A stretch of DNA of 28,893 nt from Acidobacteria bacterium 37-71-11. GTDB taxonomy: Bacteria > Acidobacteriota > Thermoanaerobaculia > Thermoanaerobaculales > Thermoanaerobaculaceae. Position 1 is the first letter of the stretch, and the number at the start of each line of letters is the position of its first letter. The DNA is taken from assembly GCA_002279285.1 (NCBI GenBank), contig NCBR01000019.1, positions 1 to 28,893 of the forward strand. Direction: 5' to 3'. This document shows positions 8,473-15,434 of the stretch, piece after piece. A program made the translations under genes and the position numbers. The notes below the pieces were generated by a model. That model did not search any database and was not told the origin of the DNA. It saw nothing but the letters and a program-made list of their open reading frames with translations.

Positions 8473-8805
8473 TCACGAAGCATCGGAGTGCAACCGGTTG
8501 ATCTTGGCAGCCAGGATGAAATCGTTCCGTGAGAGCCCATGGATCCGGTGGGTGACCAAGACGAGCCGGACCTTGTCGTACGAGATGGTGATGTCGGGAT
8601 GGTGATCCTGCGCCTGCGCCAGGTCCGCAATGCGGTTGGCGAACGCCATGGCCTCGGGAAATCCAGGGAAGGCGAACTCGCGTTGCAAGGTCATTTCGCG
8701 TAGCGACCAACCCGGTATGTTGTTCATCAACTCGGACACCTGGACCGAGCCGAGCGGCGCCTGGTCGCGCGGGACCGGCTGACATTGCTCATCTGCTAAC
8801 TTCAT
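8473..8805 (-). CDS. Pterin-4a-carbinolamine dehydratase
   Basis: A 110-residue protein of the PCD/DCoH family, which dehydrates 4a-hydroxytetrahydropterin during pterin cofactor recycling. The hallmark QDHHPDI motif (residues 67-73) is intact, as are the preceding FPEAMAFANRIADLA helix and the following VRLVLVTHRIHGLSRND strand-turn. The N-terminus has the usual GWSL near residue 32. AGGAGG sits 7 bp before the ATG. No aromatic amino acid hydroxylase is in the window, so its partner is unknown. Many bacteria carry such stand-alone PCD genes, sometimes linked to molybdopterin or folate metabolism. It is upstream of the encapsulin pair on the same strand, possibly in the same transcript. Confidence 0.93.
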   Translation of the reverse strand: MKLADEQCQPVPRDQAPLGSVQVSELMNNIPGWSLREMTLQREFAFPGFPEAMAFANRIADLAQAQDHHPDITISYDKVRLVLVTHRIHGLSRNDFILAAKINRLHSDAS

Positions 8806-8980
8806 GGCGTGCCTCCTACCTCAGCGCAGTCGCCGGGCTTGTCCAACGTTGCGGCGCCAGAACGGTACCTGTGCGCGCCCCCCAGTACATCTGCGCCGCA
8901 ACCGCCTTGCCGCGACGGCGTAGCCCTGTTGCGGGGTCAATGCAATCACCTTCGTCACGGGCCGGGCGATAACGCACCCT

Positions 8981-9532
8981 TCAAACCGGACGTTTCGGCT
9001 CGCTGACCAGCTCCTCGAAGAGAGTCCGGTAATGGATCATTGCCTGGCGCAACTCTTCGGTGCTGGCCTTTCCGCTGGTCTGGCGAAGCGCGATCGCGTG
9101 GGCCGCGCGATAGTTCTGCATGACCAAGGGATGGTCCACCGAGATGTCAGCGGCGCGCTGTTCGAAGTCACTGACCGGGTAGCCACGGGCGGACATGACA
9201 TCACCGAGTAGCTGGTCGGCTTCCGTGACCGCACCGGCGGGGCCGTCCACAAAGCGCGTCTGGATCCTGCCCCAGGAGTCTTGAAAACGCGCACGATCGC
9301 CGGGCGCGAGCGGCTGGACGTGGAAGCTTTCGACTCGTTCCGCGCGCTTGTCCAACCCGGCTTCCGCATGCCGCCGGTTGCCGCCTTCCTTCACGGCGCG
9401 GGCATATTCACCGTCACCGAACTTGGTGCGTAGTCCCTCGGTCCGGCGCTTCCGGAGGAAGCGCAGCGTCACGATGCCCGCGGCGACGATCACGACGAGA
9501 GCGACGATAGCCACAATTGCCGTTGTGCTCAT
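8981..9532 (-). CDS. Membrane-anchored conserved protein of unknown function
   Basis: A 183-residue protein with one N-terminal membrane span (about residues 4-24) followed by a basic stop-transfer LRFLRKRR. The rest is a soluble, charged domain, with the block GYPVSDFEQRAADISVDHPL and the helix HYRTLFEELV near the C-terminus. I recognise this arrangement from hypothetical proteins in many environmental bacteria, but no function is assigned. The ATG has GGAGG at 6 bp spacing. It follows the lipoprotein gene after a 50-bp gap on the same strand and may end that transcript (VOC protein, lipoprotein, this gene). The 175 bp between its stop and the PCD start show no clear gene or site. Confidence 0.75.
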   Translation of the reverse strand: MSTTAIVAIVALVVIVAAGIVTLRFLRKRRTEGLRTKFGDGEYARAVKEGGNRRHAEAGLDKRAERVESFHVQPLAPGDRARFQDSWGRIQTRFVDGPAGAVTEADQLLGDVMSARGYPVSDFEQRAADISVDHPLVMQNYRAAHAIALRQTSGKASTEELRQAMIHYRTLFEELVSEPKRPV

Positions 9533-9582
9533 ACCCTGCCTCCAGTTTCAGCGTTTCCAAGCGCGATCGGGTCAGACGTTGT

Positions 9583-9909
9583 TCATGGCTGGGGCGGACG
9601 GGGAGGTGTCGGATGCCACGGCCGGCCTGGCCGTGTCGGAATCGACGGAATCGGGCGGGTCTGGGGCGCCGCCCGGTAGGTGTGAGCCGGCGGCCGCTCG
9701 CGGCGGCGTTCGTGACCGCGGGGTGGCCCCACCTGATAGCTCCCTCCCCAGCCGCCGTAGTCGTACCCGTTCGGCTCGTAGACGCCGCCGATATACCCGA
9801 CCCCCACGCCTCCGTCATATCCCGGTCCGGTTGCAATACAGGCACAGAGCCCCGCGAACATCAGGAGCCCGAGCACAGGCATCACCCAACGTCGAGGTAG
9901 GTTGTTCAT
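9583..9909 (-). CDS. Small lipoprotein, Gly/Tyr and Pro/Arg-rich
   Basis: A 108-residue protein. A hydrophobic N-terminal segment (VMPVLGLLMFAG) is followed by LCAC, which suits a lipobox with the lipidated Cys at about residue 22 or 24. The mature part starts with a Gly/Tyr-rich stretch (GYDGGVGVGYIGGVY) and ends Arg/Pro-rich, so it is probably disordered. No family recognised. Its ATG overlaps the stop of the VOC gene in an ATGA arrangement, with AAAAGGAG upstream inside the VOC coding end, so the two are translationally coupled. Confidence 0.65.
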   Translation of the reverse strand: MNNLPRRWVMPVLGLLMFAGLCACIATGPGYDGGVGVGYIGGVYEPNGYDYGGWGGSYQVGPPRGHERRRERPPAHTYRAAPQTRPIPSIPTRPGRPWHPTPPRPPQP

Positions 9910-10829
9910 TCTGGCTCCTTTTTACTGTCGGTGTCCGACCACTCCATCAATCCAAAGGATGCCCCCGCCGGATCCGCGACGACCGCAATCTTGTCGCCGT
10001 GGCGATCGATGTGCGGCGCGACCAGCACGCGCCCGCCCAGCGCAGCCGCCTTGGCGGCCGCGGCGTCGGTATCCAAGACACGCACGAAGTTGACCCAGCG
10101 GGGATGCGGGCGGGACGAATTGCTGGGCAACGCGTTGACGCTGGCGCGAGCGTAATCGTCGCTCGAGAGGATCACGTGTTCCAAACCGTCGCCACTCTGC
10201 AAGCCGAATGCGTCATAATCGAAAAGCGCCTGGTAGAAGGCTGCGTCCTTGTCCGGGTCCGGGGTGAGAAGGGCGCTCCAGATCCAGTCTCCGGGCAACG
10301 CCAGAACGTCGGACGGGTCGCCGCTGGTGGAGGCGAGGACGGCGAAGTAGGCTCCCTCGGGATCGGCAAAGACGGCCTGGCGGCCGCGCTGCGGGTAACT
10401 CCTGGGTCCGAACACGACCTTGGCCCCGTGCTTTACGGCGGTGCGCTCCGCGGCATCGACATCGCGGACGGCGAAGAACGTCAGCCACGTGGGCTGCCGG
10501 TGCTTGCCACTCGGCTCGGGCCGCTGGAACACGCCTCCAACCGGCTGGCCGTCGAGATACGCAATGGCATAGTCCGTCTTCCCGACATGAATGTCGCGGA
10601 ATGTCCAGCCGAACAACCCCGAATAGAACTGCTTCGCGCCGGCGAGGTCCGGGGTCATCAGATCAAGCCAGATGACCTTGCCGACGTGGTGCTCGGCAGT
10701 TGCGGGCTCAACAAGCGGGGGCAATTCAAACGGTGCCTCTTTGGCCGTCGCGATGCCGGTGGCGCACAGGAACAGAGCACACAGGCCGTATGGCAGAAGG
10801 TGTCGGGCGTGATGGCGATAGTCTCTCAT
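9906..10829 (-). CDS. Secreted two-domain VOC (glyoxalase/bleomycin-resistance fold) protein
   Basis: A 307-residue protein with an N-terminal signal (hydrophobic core GLCALFLCATGIATA) followed by two vicinal-oxygen-chelate domains. The first spans about 45-170 and begins VGKVIWLDLMTPDLAGAKQF. The second spans about 180-298 and contains WIWSALLTPDPDKDAAFYQ and DPAGASFGLMEW. The paired paralogous domains and the GWTFRD-type loop match the VOC family often annotated as glyoxalase-like, whose substrates are mostly unknown. The ATG at 10829 has GGAG 8 bp upstream; in-frame starts further out add residues before the signal and are less likely. The gene lies 25 bp downstream of the PRC-barrel gene stop and is coupled to the lipoprotein. 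Secretion of a VOC protein is somewhat unusual. Confidence 0.88.
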   Translation of the reverse strand: MRDYRHHARHLLPYGLCALFLCATGIATAKEAPFELPPLVEPATAEHHVGKVIWLDLMTPDLAGAKQFYSGLFGWTFRDIHVGKTDYAIAYLDGQPVGGVFQRPEPSGKHRQPTWLTFFAVRDVDAAERTAVKHGAKVVFGPRSYPQRGRQAVFADPEGAYFAVLASTSGDPSDVLALPGDWIWSALLTPDPDKDAAFYQALFDYDAFGLQSGDGLEHVILSSDDYARASVNALPSNSSRPHPRWVNFVRVLDTDAAAAKAAALGGRVLVAPHIDRHGDKIAVVADPAGASFGLMEWSDTDSKKEPE

Positions 10830-10854
10830 CTTCGTGTCTCCAGACATCCGTTGG

Positions 10855-11628
10855 TCACTTGTTCCAGTAACCTGGTTTGGCATAGTGGCCGTACAGGCGC
10901 GTCTCGTACGCGCGCTCGATGGGCTGCGCCGGATCGTACTCAGGACTGGTCCGGATCTGGTCGCGCCGCAGGTGCACCTCGACCTTCGCCTCGGCCCAGT
11001 CCACCCGCTCGATCCAGGCCGGGGCCACCAACACCTTCTTGCCTGGCCACCAGTTCGTGGTGTCGACGATCATGTAGCGGATCGCCCAGGAGAGGTCGTC
11101 CACGAGAAAGTCCTCCACGTGGCCGAGGTCGCCGTCCGTCGCGTGGATGTGGTAGCCGGTCACCTCGCGCGAACTCCGCAGGTGCGGGTCCTGCGACTGC
11201 TTGGTTTCCCAGTTCCAGTGCCGCTCGCGCTCGAGCTCCGCGGGACTCAGGACCGGCCCGGCCGCAGGATAGGGGTAGGGGAACGCGCCCCAGAGGTAGG
11301 ACCCAGCCCAGTACGGGGTATAGCCGTAGTAGCCATAGTAGGCGATCTCGTGCTGGCGCGAGACCGGCTTTTTTGTGTCGATATCCGGGCTCTTCTCAAC
11401 CTGGGCCTTCGTCAGTGCGGCCGTGACGCGCTTGTGCTCCCAGTCCATCATCCGAAAGGCGATCGGCGTGAGGAGCACCTTGCGTTCCCCGAGCCATCCC
11501 CCCGTATCGACCACGACATAGCGCACCGTATAGCTCACATCGTCGAAATAGCACTCTTTCACCGTTCCGATATCTCCATCGGTGGCCCCGATGGTGAAGC
11601 CGTCGAGATCCTTGATGCTCCGGAACAT
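10855..11628 (-). CDS. PRC-barrel domain protein (two PRC barrels)
   Basis: A 257-residue protein with two PRC-barrel repeats: the N-terminal one begins FRSIKDLDGFTIGATDGDIG (residues 2-21), and the second includes YHIHATDGDLGHVEDFLVDD. The linker is unusually aromatic (YYGYYGYTPYW). PRC barrels appear in photosynthetic reaction-centre H subunits and in RNA-processing or stress proteins, and such double-PRC proteins are common in stress clusters. The ATG 11628 has GGGAGGGAG just upstream. It is first in a leftward unit with the VOC protein and lipoprotein. It has a conserved promoter at about 11699-11783 shared in design with the BON and mini-protein genes, so the three are probably co-regulated. 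Confidence 0.9.
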   Translation of the reverse strand: MFRSIKDLDGFTIGATDGDIGTVKECYFDDVSYTVRYVVVDTGGWLGERKVLLTPIAFRMMDWEHKRVTAALTKAQVEKSPDIDTKKPVSRQHEIAYYGYYGYTPYWAGSYLWGAFPYPYPAAGPVLSPAELERERHWNWETKQSQDPHLRSSREVTGYHIHATDGDLGHVEDFLVDDLSWAIRYMIVDTTNWWPGKKVLVAPAWIERVDWAEAKVEVHLRRDQIRTSPEYDPAQPIERAYETRLYGHYAKPGYWNK

Positions 11629-11698
11629 CGCTCCCTCCCTCTGTGGGATGTTGCTGCCCCCACTCACGAGTTTCGTAGCGCGCCTTCCTACCCGACCC

Positions 11699-11783
11699 CT
11701 TAACGAAGTTAGTCCTCTGGTGTTGTGTGGGATAGCGTAGTTTGTACACGCACACAGCGGCGAAACTCAGGTAGGAACTACTC
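11699..11783 (-). promoter_or_regulatory. PRC-barrel promoter with paired activator sites
   Basis: Read leftward: a distal inverted repeat GAGTAGTTCCTACCT (centre 11776), a proximal related site GTGTACAAACTACGC (centre 11742), the conserved block GAGGACTA starting at 11717, and a -10-like TAACTT at 11711-11706. This predicts a start near 11699 and a leader of about 71 nt. The sites sit near -43 and -77 and are 34 bp apart. There is no good -35 hexamer, as expected for an activator-dependent promoter. A further half-site, GGGTAGGAAGG, lies in the leader at 11693-11683. Confidence 0.65.
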
Positions 11784-11866
11784 GGCCGGCGTCCGAACGC
11801 CCGCGCGTTCCGACGGAGCGCACGCGTGTGACGGGTCTCCGGCAAGATCGATGGCGGTTTTCGGAG

Positions 11867-11951
11867 GGGTAGTTTCTACCCACATCGCGGTCGTGTTCCA
11901 GGGTAGTAAGTGCTCTTCCGGACGGGGGATCGGAGGGCTAGGTTGGAGTCG
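11867..11951 (+). promoter_or_regulatory. BON-gene promoter with paired activator sites
   Basis: A perfect inverted repeat GGGTAGTTTCTACCC (11867-11881, centre 11874) is followed 34 bp on by the proximal site GGGTAGTAAGTGCTC (centre 11908). Then come CGGACGGGGG, GGAGGGCTAG and a -10-like TAGGTT at 11939-11944. The predicted start is near 11951, giving a 24-nt leader to the BON ATG. From the proximal site to the -10 it matches the mini-protein promoter at about 17804 almost base for base. The whole 346-bp gap between the PRC and BON genes is occupied by these two divergent promoters; between 11784 and 11866 I see nothing further. Confidence 0.7.
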
Positions 11952-11974
11952 TGTTCGGGAAAGGACGGTGTCTC

Positions 11975-12363
11975 ATGAAGCGCGGATTGGTGGTGGCAGC
12001 AGGTTCGTTGGTGGGTGTCGGGGTACTAACGCTGGTCGGGTGCGCCTCCTCGATGGTGCCGCAGGAGACGCGGCACACGGACTCGGGGATCACGTCGGTG
12101 ATCCAGGCGTCGCTGGAGGCCAACGACAGGTCGGGAGCTGGGTGGACGACGTGATGATCAGCTCGAAGGTCAAGGTGAAGTTGATCGCCAACTCCGATAT
12201 CAAGGCCGGGGACATCGACGTGAGTTCCTCGCAGGGGGTGGTGACGCTGATCGGCCGAGTCAGTTCCGAGAGGATCAAGCGCGAGGCGGGTCGCATCGCG
12301 CGCGACACCGACGGCGTCAAGGGCGTGCACAACGAACTTCTCGTCGGCACGATGAAGTACTAG
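11975..12363 (+). pseudogene. BON-domain lipoprotein gene, frameshifted
   Basis: The 5' part encodes a lipoprotein signal: MKRGLVVAAGSLVGVGVL, then LVGC at about residue 19. It runs in frame to about 12127 and stops at 12154. The BON domain continues in the -1 frame from about 12127 (VGSWVDDVMISSKVKVKLIA, then VVTLIGRVSSERIK) to the stop at 12363. One missing base near 12125-12142 would join them into a normal OsmY-like BON lipoprotein of about 129 residues. BON domains bind phospholipid or membranes and are typical of envelope-stress proteins. The leader-frame TGA (12152-12154) overlaps an in-frame BON ATG at 12154, so re-initiation could still make a bare BON domain. The promoter looks intact, so recent decay or a sequence error is likely. 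Confidence 0.8.
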
Positions 12364-12387
12364 GCCCGGCGGGACCGGAGGATTGAA

Positions 12388-12537
12388 ATGCTCTGGACGA
12401 TCTTCGTCATTCTGCTCGTGTTGTGGCTGCTCGGCATGATCACCTCCTACACGATGGGCGGCTTCATCCACATCCTGCTCGTCATCGCCGTCATCGTCCT
12501 GATCATCAGGCTCGTCTCCGGACGACGCGTCCTCTAG
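12388..12537 (+). CDS. Tiny membrane protein, lmo0937-like
   Basis: A 49-residue protein with two hydrophobic segments (MLWTIFVILLVLWLLGMI and HILLVIAVIVLIIRLV) joined by a short SYTMGG turn and ending in a basic tail. This matches the lmo0937/DUF5670 family of very short membrane proteins, which often sit in stress clusters beside BON and PRC-barrel genes. CCGGAGG is 7 bp upstream of the ATG. It is 24 bp after the BON stop, in the same unit. Function unknown. Confidence 0.75.
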   Translation: MLWTIFVILLVLWLLGMITSYTMGGFIHILLVIAVIVLIIRLVSGRRVL

Positions 12538-12553
12538 GGCGAAGGGAGGCAAA

Positions 12554-12772
12554 GTGAGCGCACTCAAGATTGCGGCCATCCTATTGATCGCCGCCGGCAT
12601 CATCGGGCTGGTGTACGGCGGCATCACCTACACCAAGACGACCCACAACGCCAAGGTCGGCCCGTTCGAACTGTCGATCAAGGACAAGGAAACGGTCAAC
12701 ATCCCGGTGTGGGCCGGTGTCGCTGCAATTGCGGCCGGCGGGGTTCTGCTCGTCGTGCGCACGAAGACGTAG
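12554..12772 (+). CDS. Small two-span membrane protein
   Basis: A 72-residue protein starting at GTG with GGGAGG just upstream, 16 bp after the preceding tiny gene. Two membrane spans (about 4-24 and 51-68) flank a soluble loop containing YTKTTHNAKVGPFELSIKDK and NIPVW. I recognise this arrangement as a conserved hypothetical protein common in environmental Gram-negatives, but cannot name a family with confidence. Probably the third gene of the BON unit. Confidence 0.75.
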   Translation: MSALKIAAILLIAAGIIGLVYGGITYTKTTHNAKVGPFELSIKDKETVNIPVWAGVAAIAAGGVLLVVRTKT

Positions 12773-12850
12773 GACGGCTTCACCCGCGCCCGACTCCCCC
12801 AAGGCGCATGGACGTGCGGTCCCATGGGCCGCCAGAAAGGAAACACGGCA

Positions 12851-13384
12851 ATGAAGAAGCATCATCTCAAGGTTCTCGTTCCTGGCATCTTCGCCGCGAC
12901 GGCGCTGGCGTTGGCCGTGGGCGCCGGCGCGCAAACGCCCCCGCCTGCTGCCTCCACCCCACCGACCGCCAAGAGCACTCATATGGCCCCGATGACCGGC
13001 CACCACAAGGTAAGTGCTGCGACGGCCAAGCGCGAAGCCGAAATGAAGGCGGAGTGTCAGGCCATGAAGGCCAAACGCCAGGAGATGCAGGACAAGTTCA
13101 AGGCGATGGACGCCACGCTGGACAAGTTGGTGGCGGACATGAACGCTGCCAAGGACTCCAAAGAGCCCGATGCCCTGGAGAAGCCGATGGCGGCCGTCAT
13201 CAACGAGCTCGTCGTCCAGCGCAAGGCCTCCCGCGCCATGAGGATGGAGATGCAATCCGAAATGATGGAGCACATGACGCGCCACATGGCGATGCACGGC
13301 GCGAAGGGTGCGATGGAGTGCCCGATGATGAAGAAGGGCAACGCTCCCGCGCCCAAGGCGGAGGAGAAGCAATCCAAGATGTGA
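12851..13384 (+). CDS. Periplasmic Met-rich protein of unknown function
   Basis: A 177-residue exported protein: MKKHHLKVL start, hydrophobic core FAATALALAVGAGA, cleavage probably after AQT. The mature protein is a long, highly charged helical stretch (about 60-150) with many Met and several His (MEHMTRHMAMHG) and two Cys (AECQ, MECPMMKKG). The composition suggests soft-metal binding such as copper, supported by the two YHS genes just downstream, but no named family is recognised. ATG 12851 is chosen because AAAGGA lies upstream and it places the signal at the N-terminus. It may be transcribed with the BON unit (78 bp gap). Confidence 0.75.
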   Translation: MKKHHLKVLVPGIFAATALALAVGAGAQTPPPAASTPPTAKSTHMAPMTGHHKVSAATAKREAEMKAECQAMKAKRQEMQDKFKAMDATLDKLVADMNAAKDSKEPDALEKPMAAVINELVVQRKASRAMRMEMQSEMMEHMTRHMAMHGAKGAMECPMMKKGNAPAPKAEEKQSKM

Positions 13385-13398
13385 GGAGTCCGCGGGCT

Positions 13399-13426
13399 GG
13401 GGAGGCGTCTCGATTGACGCCCCCCC
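13399..13426 (+). terminator. GC-rich stem-loop after the Met-rich protein gene
   Basis: Stem GGCGTC/GACGCC with a 6-nt loop, extended after one A-C mismatch by GGGG/CCCC. It begins 15 bp after the stop codon. No U-tract follows. Confidence 0.45.
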
Positions 13427-13492
13427 ACCCGGCTCGTTCCCGTGCGGTGGTTGTGGCCGCCTGCCGCAGGCTCAAATGTGGAGGCGCTCGAA

Positions 13493-13810
13493 ATGGCAAA
13501 GGATCCTGTTTGTGGCATAGGCCTCGACAACAACGCGCCCTGCAAGAGCACGTACGCAGGGCAGGTCCACGTGTTCTGCTGCGCCACCTGCAAGGCGAGG
13601 TTCGACAGGGAGCCCGGACGCTTCGTGACTCCTTCGGGGGTTCCGCCGGTCGGTCTATGGCCCGCCTCCGCGCCGAAGGTCTCCACCTTCTTGATCACTT
13701 CATCCATTGGACACCTCCTGCAGGTCGTTCTCCCGAGATCTATGTCCAATGGAGCCAAGGGGAGCTCCAGTTGGCTCTCTTTCAGAACGCACTCGGGGGA
13801 CAGCCGCTAG
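13493..13810 (+). CDS. YHS-domain protein with unrelated C-terminal read-through
   Basis: The first 47 residues form a YHS domain: AKDPVCG at residues 2-8, STYAGQVHVFC, and ATCKARFDREPGRF. YHS domains are short Cys-containing modules, often found with heavy-metal P-type ATPases, and probably bind metal. GTGGAGG is upstream of the ATG. A normal stand-alone YHS protein would end near residue 50, like the paralogue 424 bp downstream. Here the frame continues for about 58 residues of low-complexity sequence without recognisable features, to a stop at 13810. This suggests that the original end was lost when other DNA was joined at about 13635. Confidence 0.75.
   Translation: MAKDPVCGIGLDNNAPCKSTYAGQVHVFCCATCKARFDREPGRFVTPSGVPPVGLWPASAPKVSTFLITSSIGHLLQVVLPRSMSNGAKGSSSWLSFRTHSGDSR
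13703..13753. repeat. Perfect 11-bp inverted repeat between the YHS paralogues
   Basis: TCCATTGGACA (13703-13713) and TGTCCAATGGA (13743-13753) are exact reverse complements, 29 bp apart. A second inverted repeat (GAGCCAA/TTGGCTC, 13752-13777, around the palindrome GGAGCTCC) follows at once. On the minus strand the left arm overlaps an AGGAGGTGTCC-ATG translation-start signature (ATG at 13707). Confidence 0.6.
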
Positions 13811-13916
13811 CCGCCCGGGGAAATGTTCGGGGGACGGCGTGCGCGCGGCGGCATCGGCGACGCCGAGTACGAGAAGAGGCACCCATCAACTCGAAGGCCG
13901 AAAGGGGGCGTTTGAA

Positions 13917-14093
13917 ATGGCCAAGGATCCTGTGTGTGGCATGACCGTCGATGACAAATCCCCGTATAGGAGCACCTATGCGGGGCAGATCCACGTGTTC
14001 TGCTCCTCAGGCTGCAAGGCAAAGTTCGACAAGGAGCCTGGGCGCTACGCGGCCCCTGCCGGGGGAGAAGTCCAGCAAGGGAGGCAGCCATGA
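13917..14093 (+). CDS. YHS-domain protein (stand-alone)
   Basis: A 58-residue protein that is nearly all YHS domain: AKDPVCGMTVDDKSPYRSTY, then GQIHVFCSSGCKAKFDKEPGRY. The metal-type Cys residues at VCG and FCSSGC are kept. It is closely related to the YHS domain at 13493, so the two arose by duplication. AAGGGGGCG precedes the ATG. Its stop overlaps the start of the next small membrane-protein gene (ATGATG), so they are translationally coupled. Confidence 0.88.
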   Translation: MAKDPVCGMTVDDKSPYRSTYAGQIHVFCSSGCKAKFDKEPGRYAAPAGGEVQQGRQP

Positions 14094-14220
14094 TGCAAGG
14101 CGGATGGTTTGGGATGAGCGGGGGGGGATCTATTGGCTATTCCCCGTCCTGATCGTTGTTCTGGTGGTGATTCTCGTCGCCTGGCTGTTTGGAAAGCGGG
14201 GCTCGCGGGGCGGCCGCTAA
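14090..14220 (+). pseudogene. Tiny membrane protein gene, frameshifted in a G8 tract
   Basis: The start ATGATGCAAGGCGG follows a good GGGAGG and overlaps the YHS stop. The reading frame (MMQGGWFGMSGGG) runs into a run of eight G (14120-14127) and then stops early. The other frame continues as IYWLFPVLIVVLVVILVAWL plus a basic tail KRGSRGGR. One additional G joins them into a 43-residue single-span protein that resembles other short Gly-rich membrane peptides. Either the consensus lost a G, or the tract switches expression by slippage. Function unknown. Confidence 0.65.
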
Positions 14221-14308
14221 GAGGCACTCGATCGACGGCGCACGCAGGCGGAGTTCGGCGGCGTTGAGTTCGAGACGAGACGCCGGTCACCGGGAGAGGA
14301 ACCTGAAC

Positions 14309-15352
14309 ATGAAAGCACTCGTGTACCACGGGCCGGGCAAGCGAACCTGGGAGGACAAGCCAAGGCCAATGGTCGAGAAGCCGACCGACGCGGTCGTGAA
14401 GATCGCCAGGACCACGATCTGCGGTACCGATCTCCACATCCTGAAGGGAGACGTACGGGCCGTGGCCCAGGGCCGGATTCTCGGGCACGAAGGCGTCGGG
14501 GTCGTCGAAGCGGTCGGCGCGGCTGTCTCGGGCTTCAAAGCGGGCGATCGCGTGTTGATCTCGTGCATCACGTCGTGTGGCACGTGCGAAGCCTGTAGGA
14601 AGGAAATGTACTCGCACTGCGCGAAGGGGGGCGGGTGGATTCTCGGCAACCTCATCGACGGCACGCAGGCCGAGCACGTGCGGATCCCATTCGCGGACAC
14701 GAGCTTGTACCACGTGCCCAAGGGGGCGGACGAGGACGCGCTCGTGATGCTGAGCGACATCCTGCCCACGGGCTTCGAGTGCGGCGTCCTGAAGGGCCAG
14801 GTCAAACCGGGCGACACCGTGGCCATCATCGGCGCCGGGCCGGTGGGTCTCGCCGTCCTGATGACCGCGCAGTTCTACTCGCCGGCCGAGATCATCCTGG
14901 TCGATCTTGACGACAACCGGCTGGAGGTGGCAAGGACGCTCGGGGCCACCAAGACCGTCAACAGCAAGGACGGCGGGGCCGTCGAAGCGGTGAAGGCGTT
15001 GACCGCTGGAAGAGGCGTCGACGTGGCCGTCGAGGCCGTTGGCATTCCGGCGACGTTCGAGATGTGTCAGGACATCGTGGCCGCCGGAGGCTTCATCGCC
15101 AACGTCGGCGTCCACGGCACGAGCGTCGCACTCAAGCTCGAGACGCTGTGGTCCCGAAACATCACCATCACGACCCGGCTCGTGGACACGGTCAGCATCC
15201 CGATGCTCCTCGCCAGCGTCGTTTCGGGCAGGCTGCAGCCGCGAAAACTCATCACCCACGAGTTCACGCTCGAGGAGTTCATGAAGGCGTATGACGTCTT
15301 CGGAAACGCCGCCAGGGAGAAGGCCCTGAAAGTGATCGTCCGAGCCGTCTGA
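14309..15352 (+). CDS. Zinc-dependent alcohol dehydrogenase
   Basis: A 347-residue medium-chain dehydrogenase/reductase. Catalytic zinc ligands are Cys38 (TICGTD) and His60-Glu61 (LGHEGVG). The structural zinc loop has Cys90, Cys93, Cys96 and Cys104. The Rossmann motif is IIGAGPVGLA near residue 175, with an acidic VDLDD after the second strand, favouring NAD over NADP. ATG 14309 has GAGAGG upstream; longer frames have no such signal. Such enzymes reduce or oxidise alcohols and aldehydes, and related genes occur in low-oxygen clusters near phosphoketolase. An NADP-type reductase gene follows after 82 bp. Confidence 0.95.
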   Translation: MKALVYHGPGKRTWEDKPRPMVEKPTDAVVKIARTTICGTDLHILKGDVRAVAQGRILGHEGVGVVEAVGAAVSGFKAGDRVLISCITSCGTCEACRKEMYSHCAKGGGWILGNLIDGTQAEHVRIPFADTSLYHVPKGADEDALVMLSDILPTGFECGVLKGQVKPGDTVAIIGAGPVGLAVLMTAQFYSPAEIILVDLDDNRLEVARTLGATKTVNSKDGGAVEAVKALTAGRGVDVAVEAVGIPATFEMCQDIVAAGGFIANVGVHGTSVALKLETLWSRNITITTRLVDTVSIPMLLASVVSGRLQPRKLITHEFTLEEFMKAYDVFGNAAREKALKVIVRAV

Positions 15353-15434
15353 GCACACTCACGGCGGCGCGGCGAAGGAAGGGCGAGCTTCCCGGCCGGC
15401 CAACAGGTTCGCAAAGGAAGGACGTTCGAATCCG

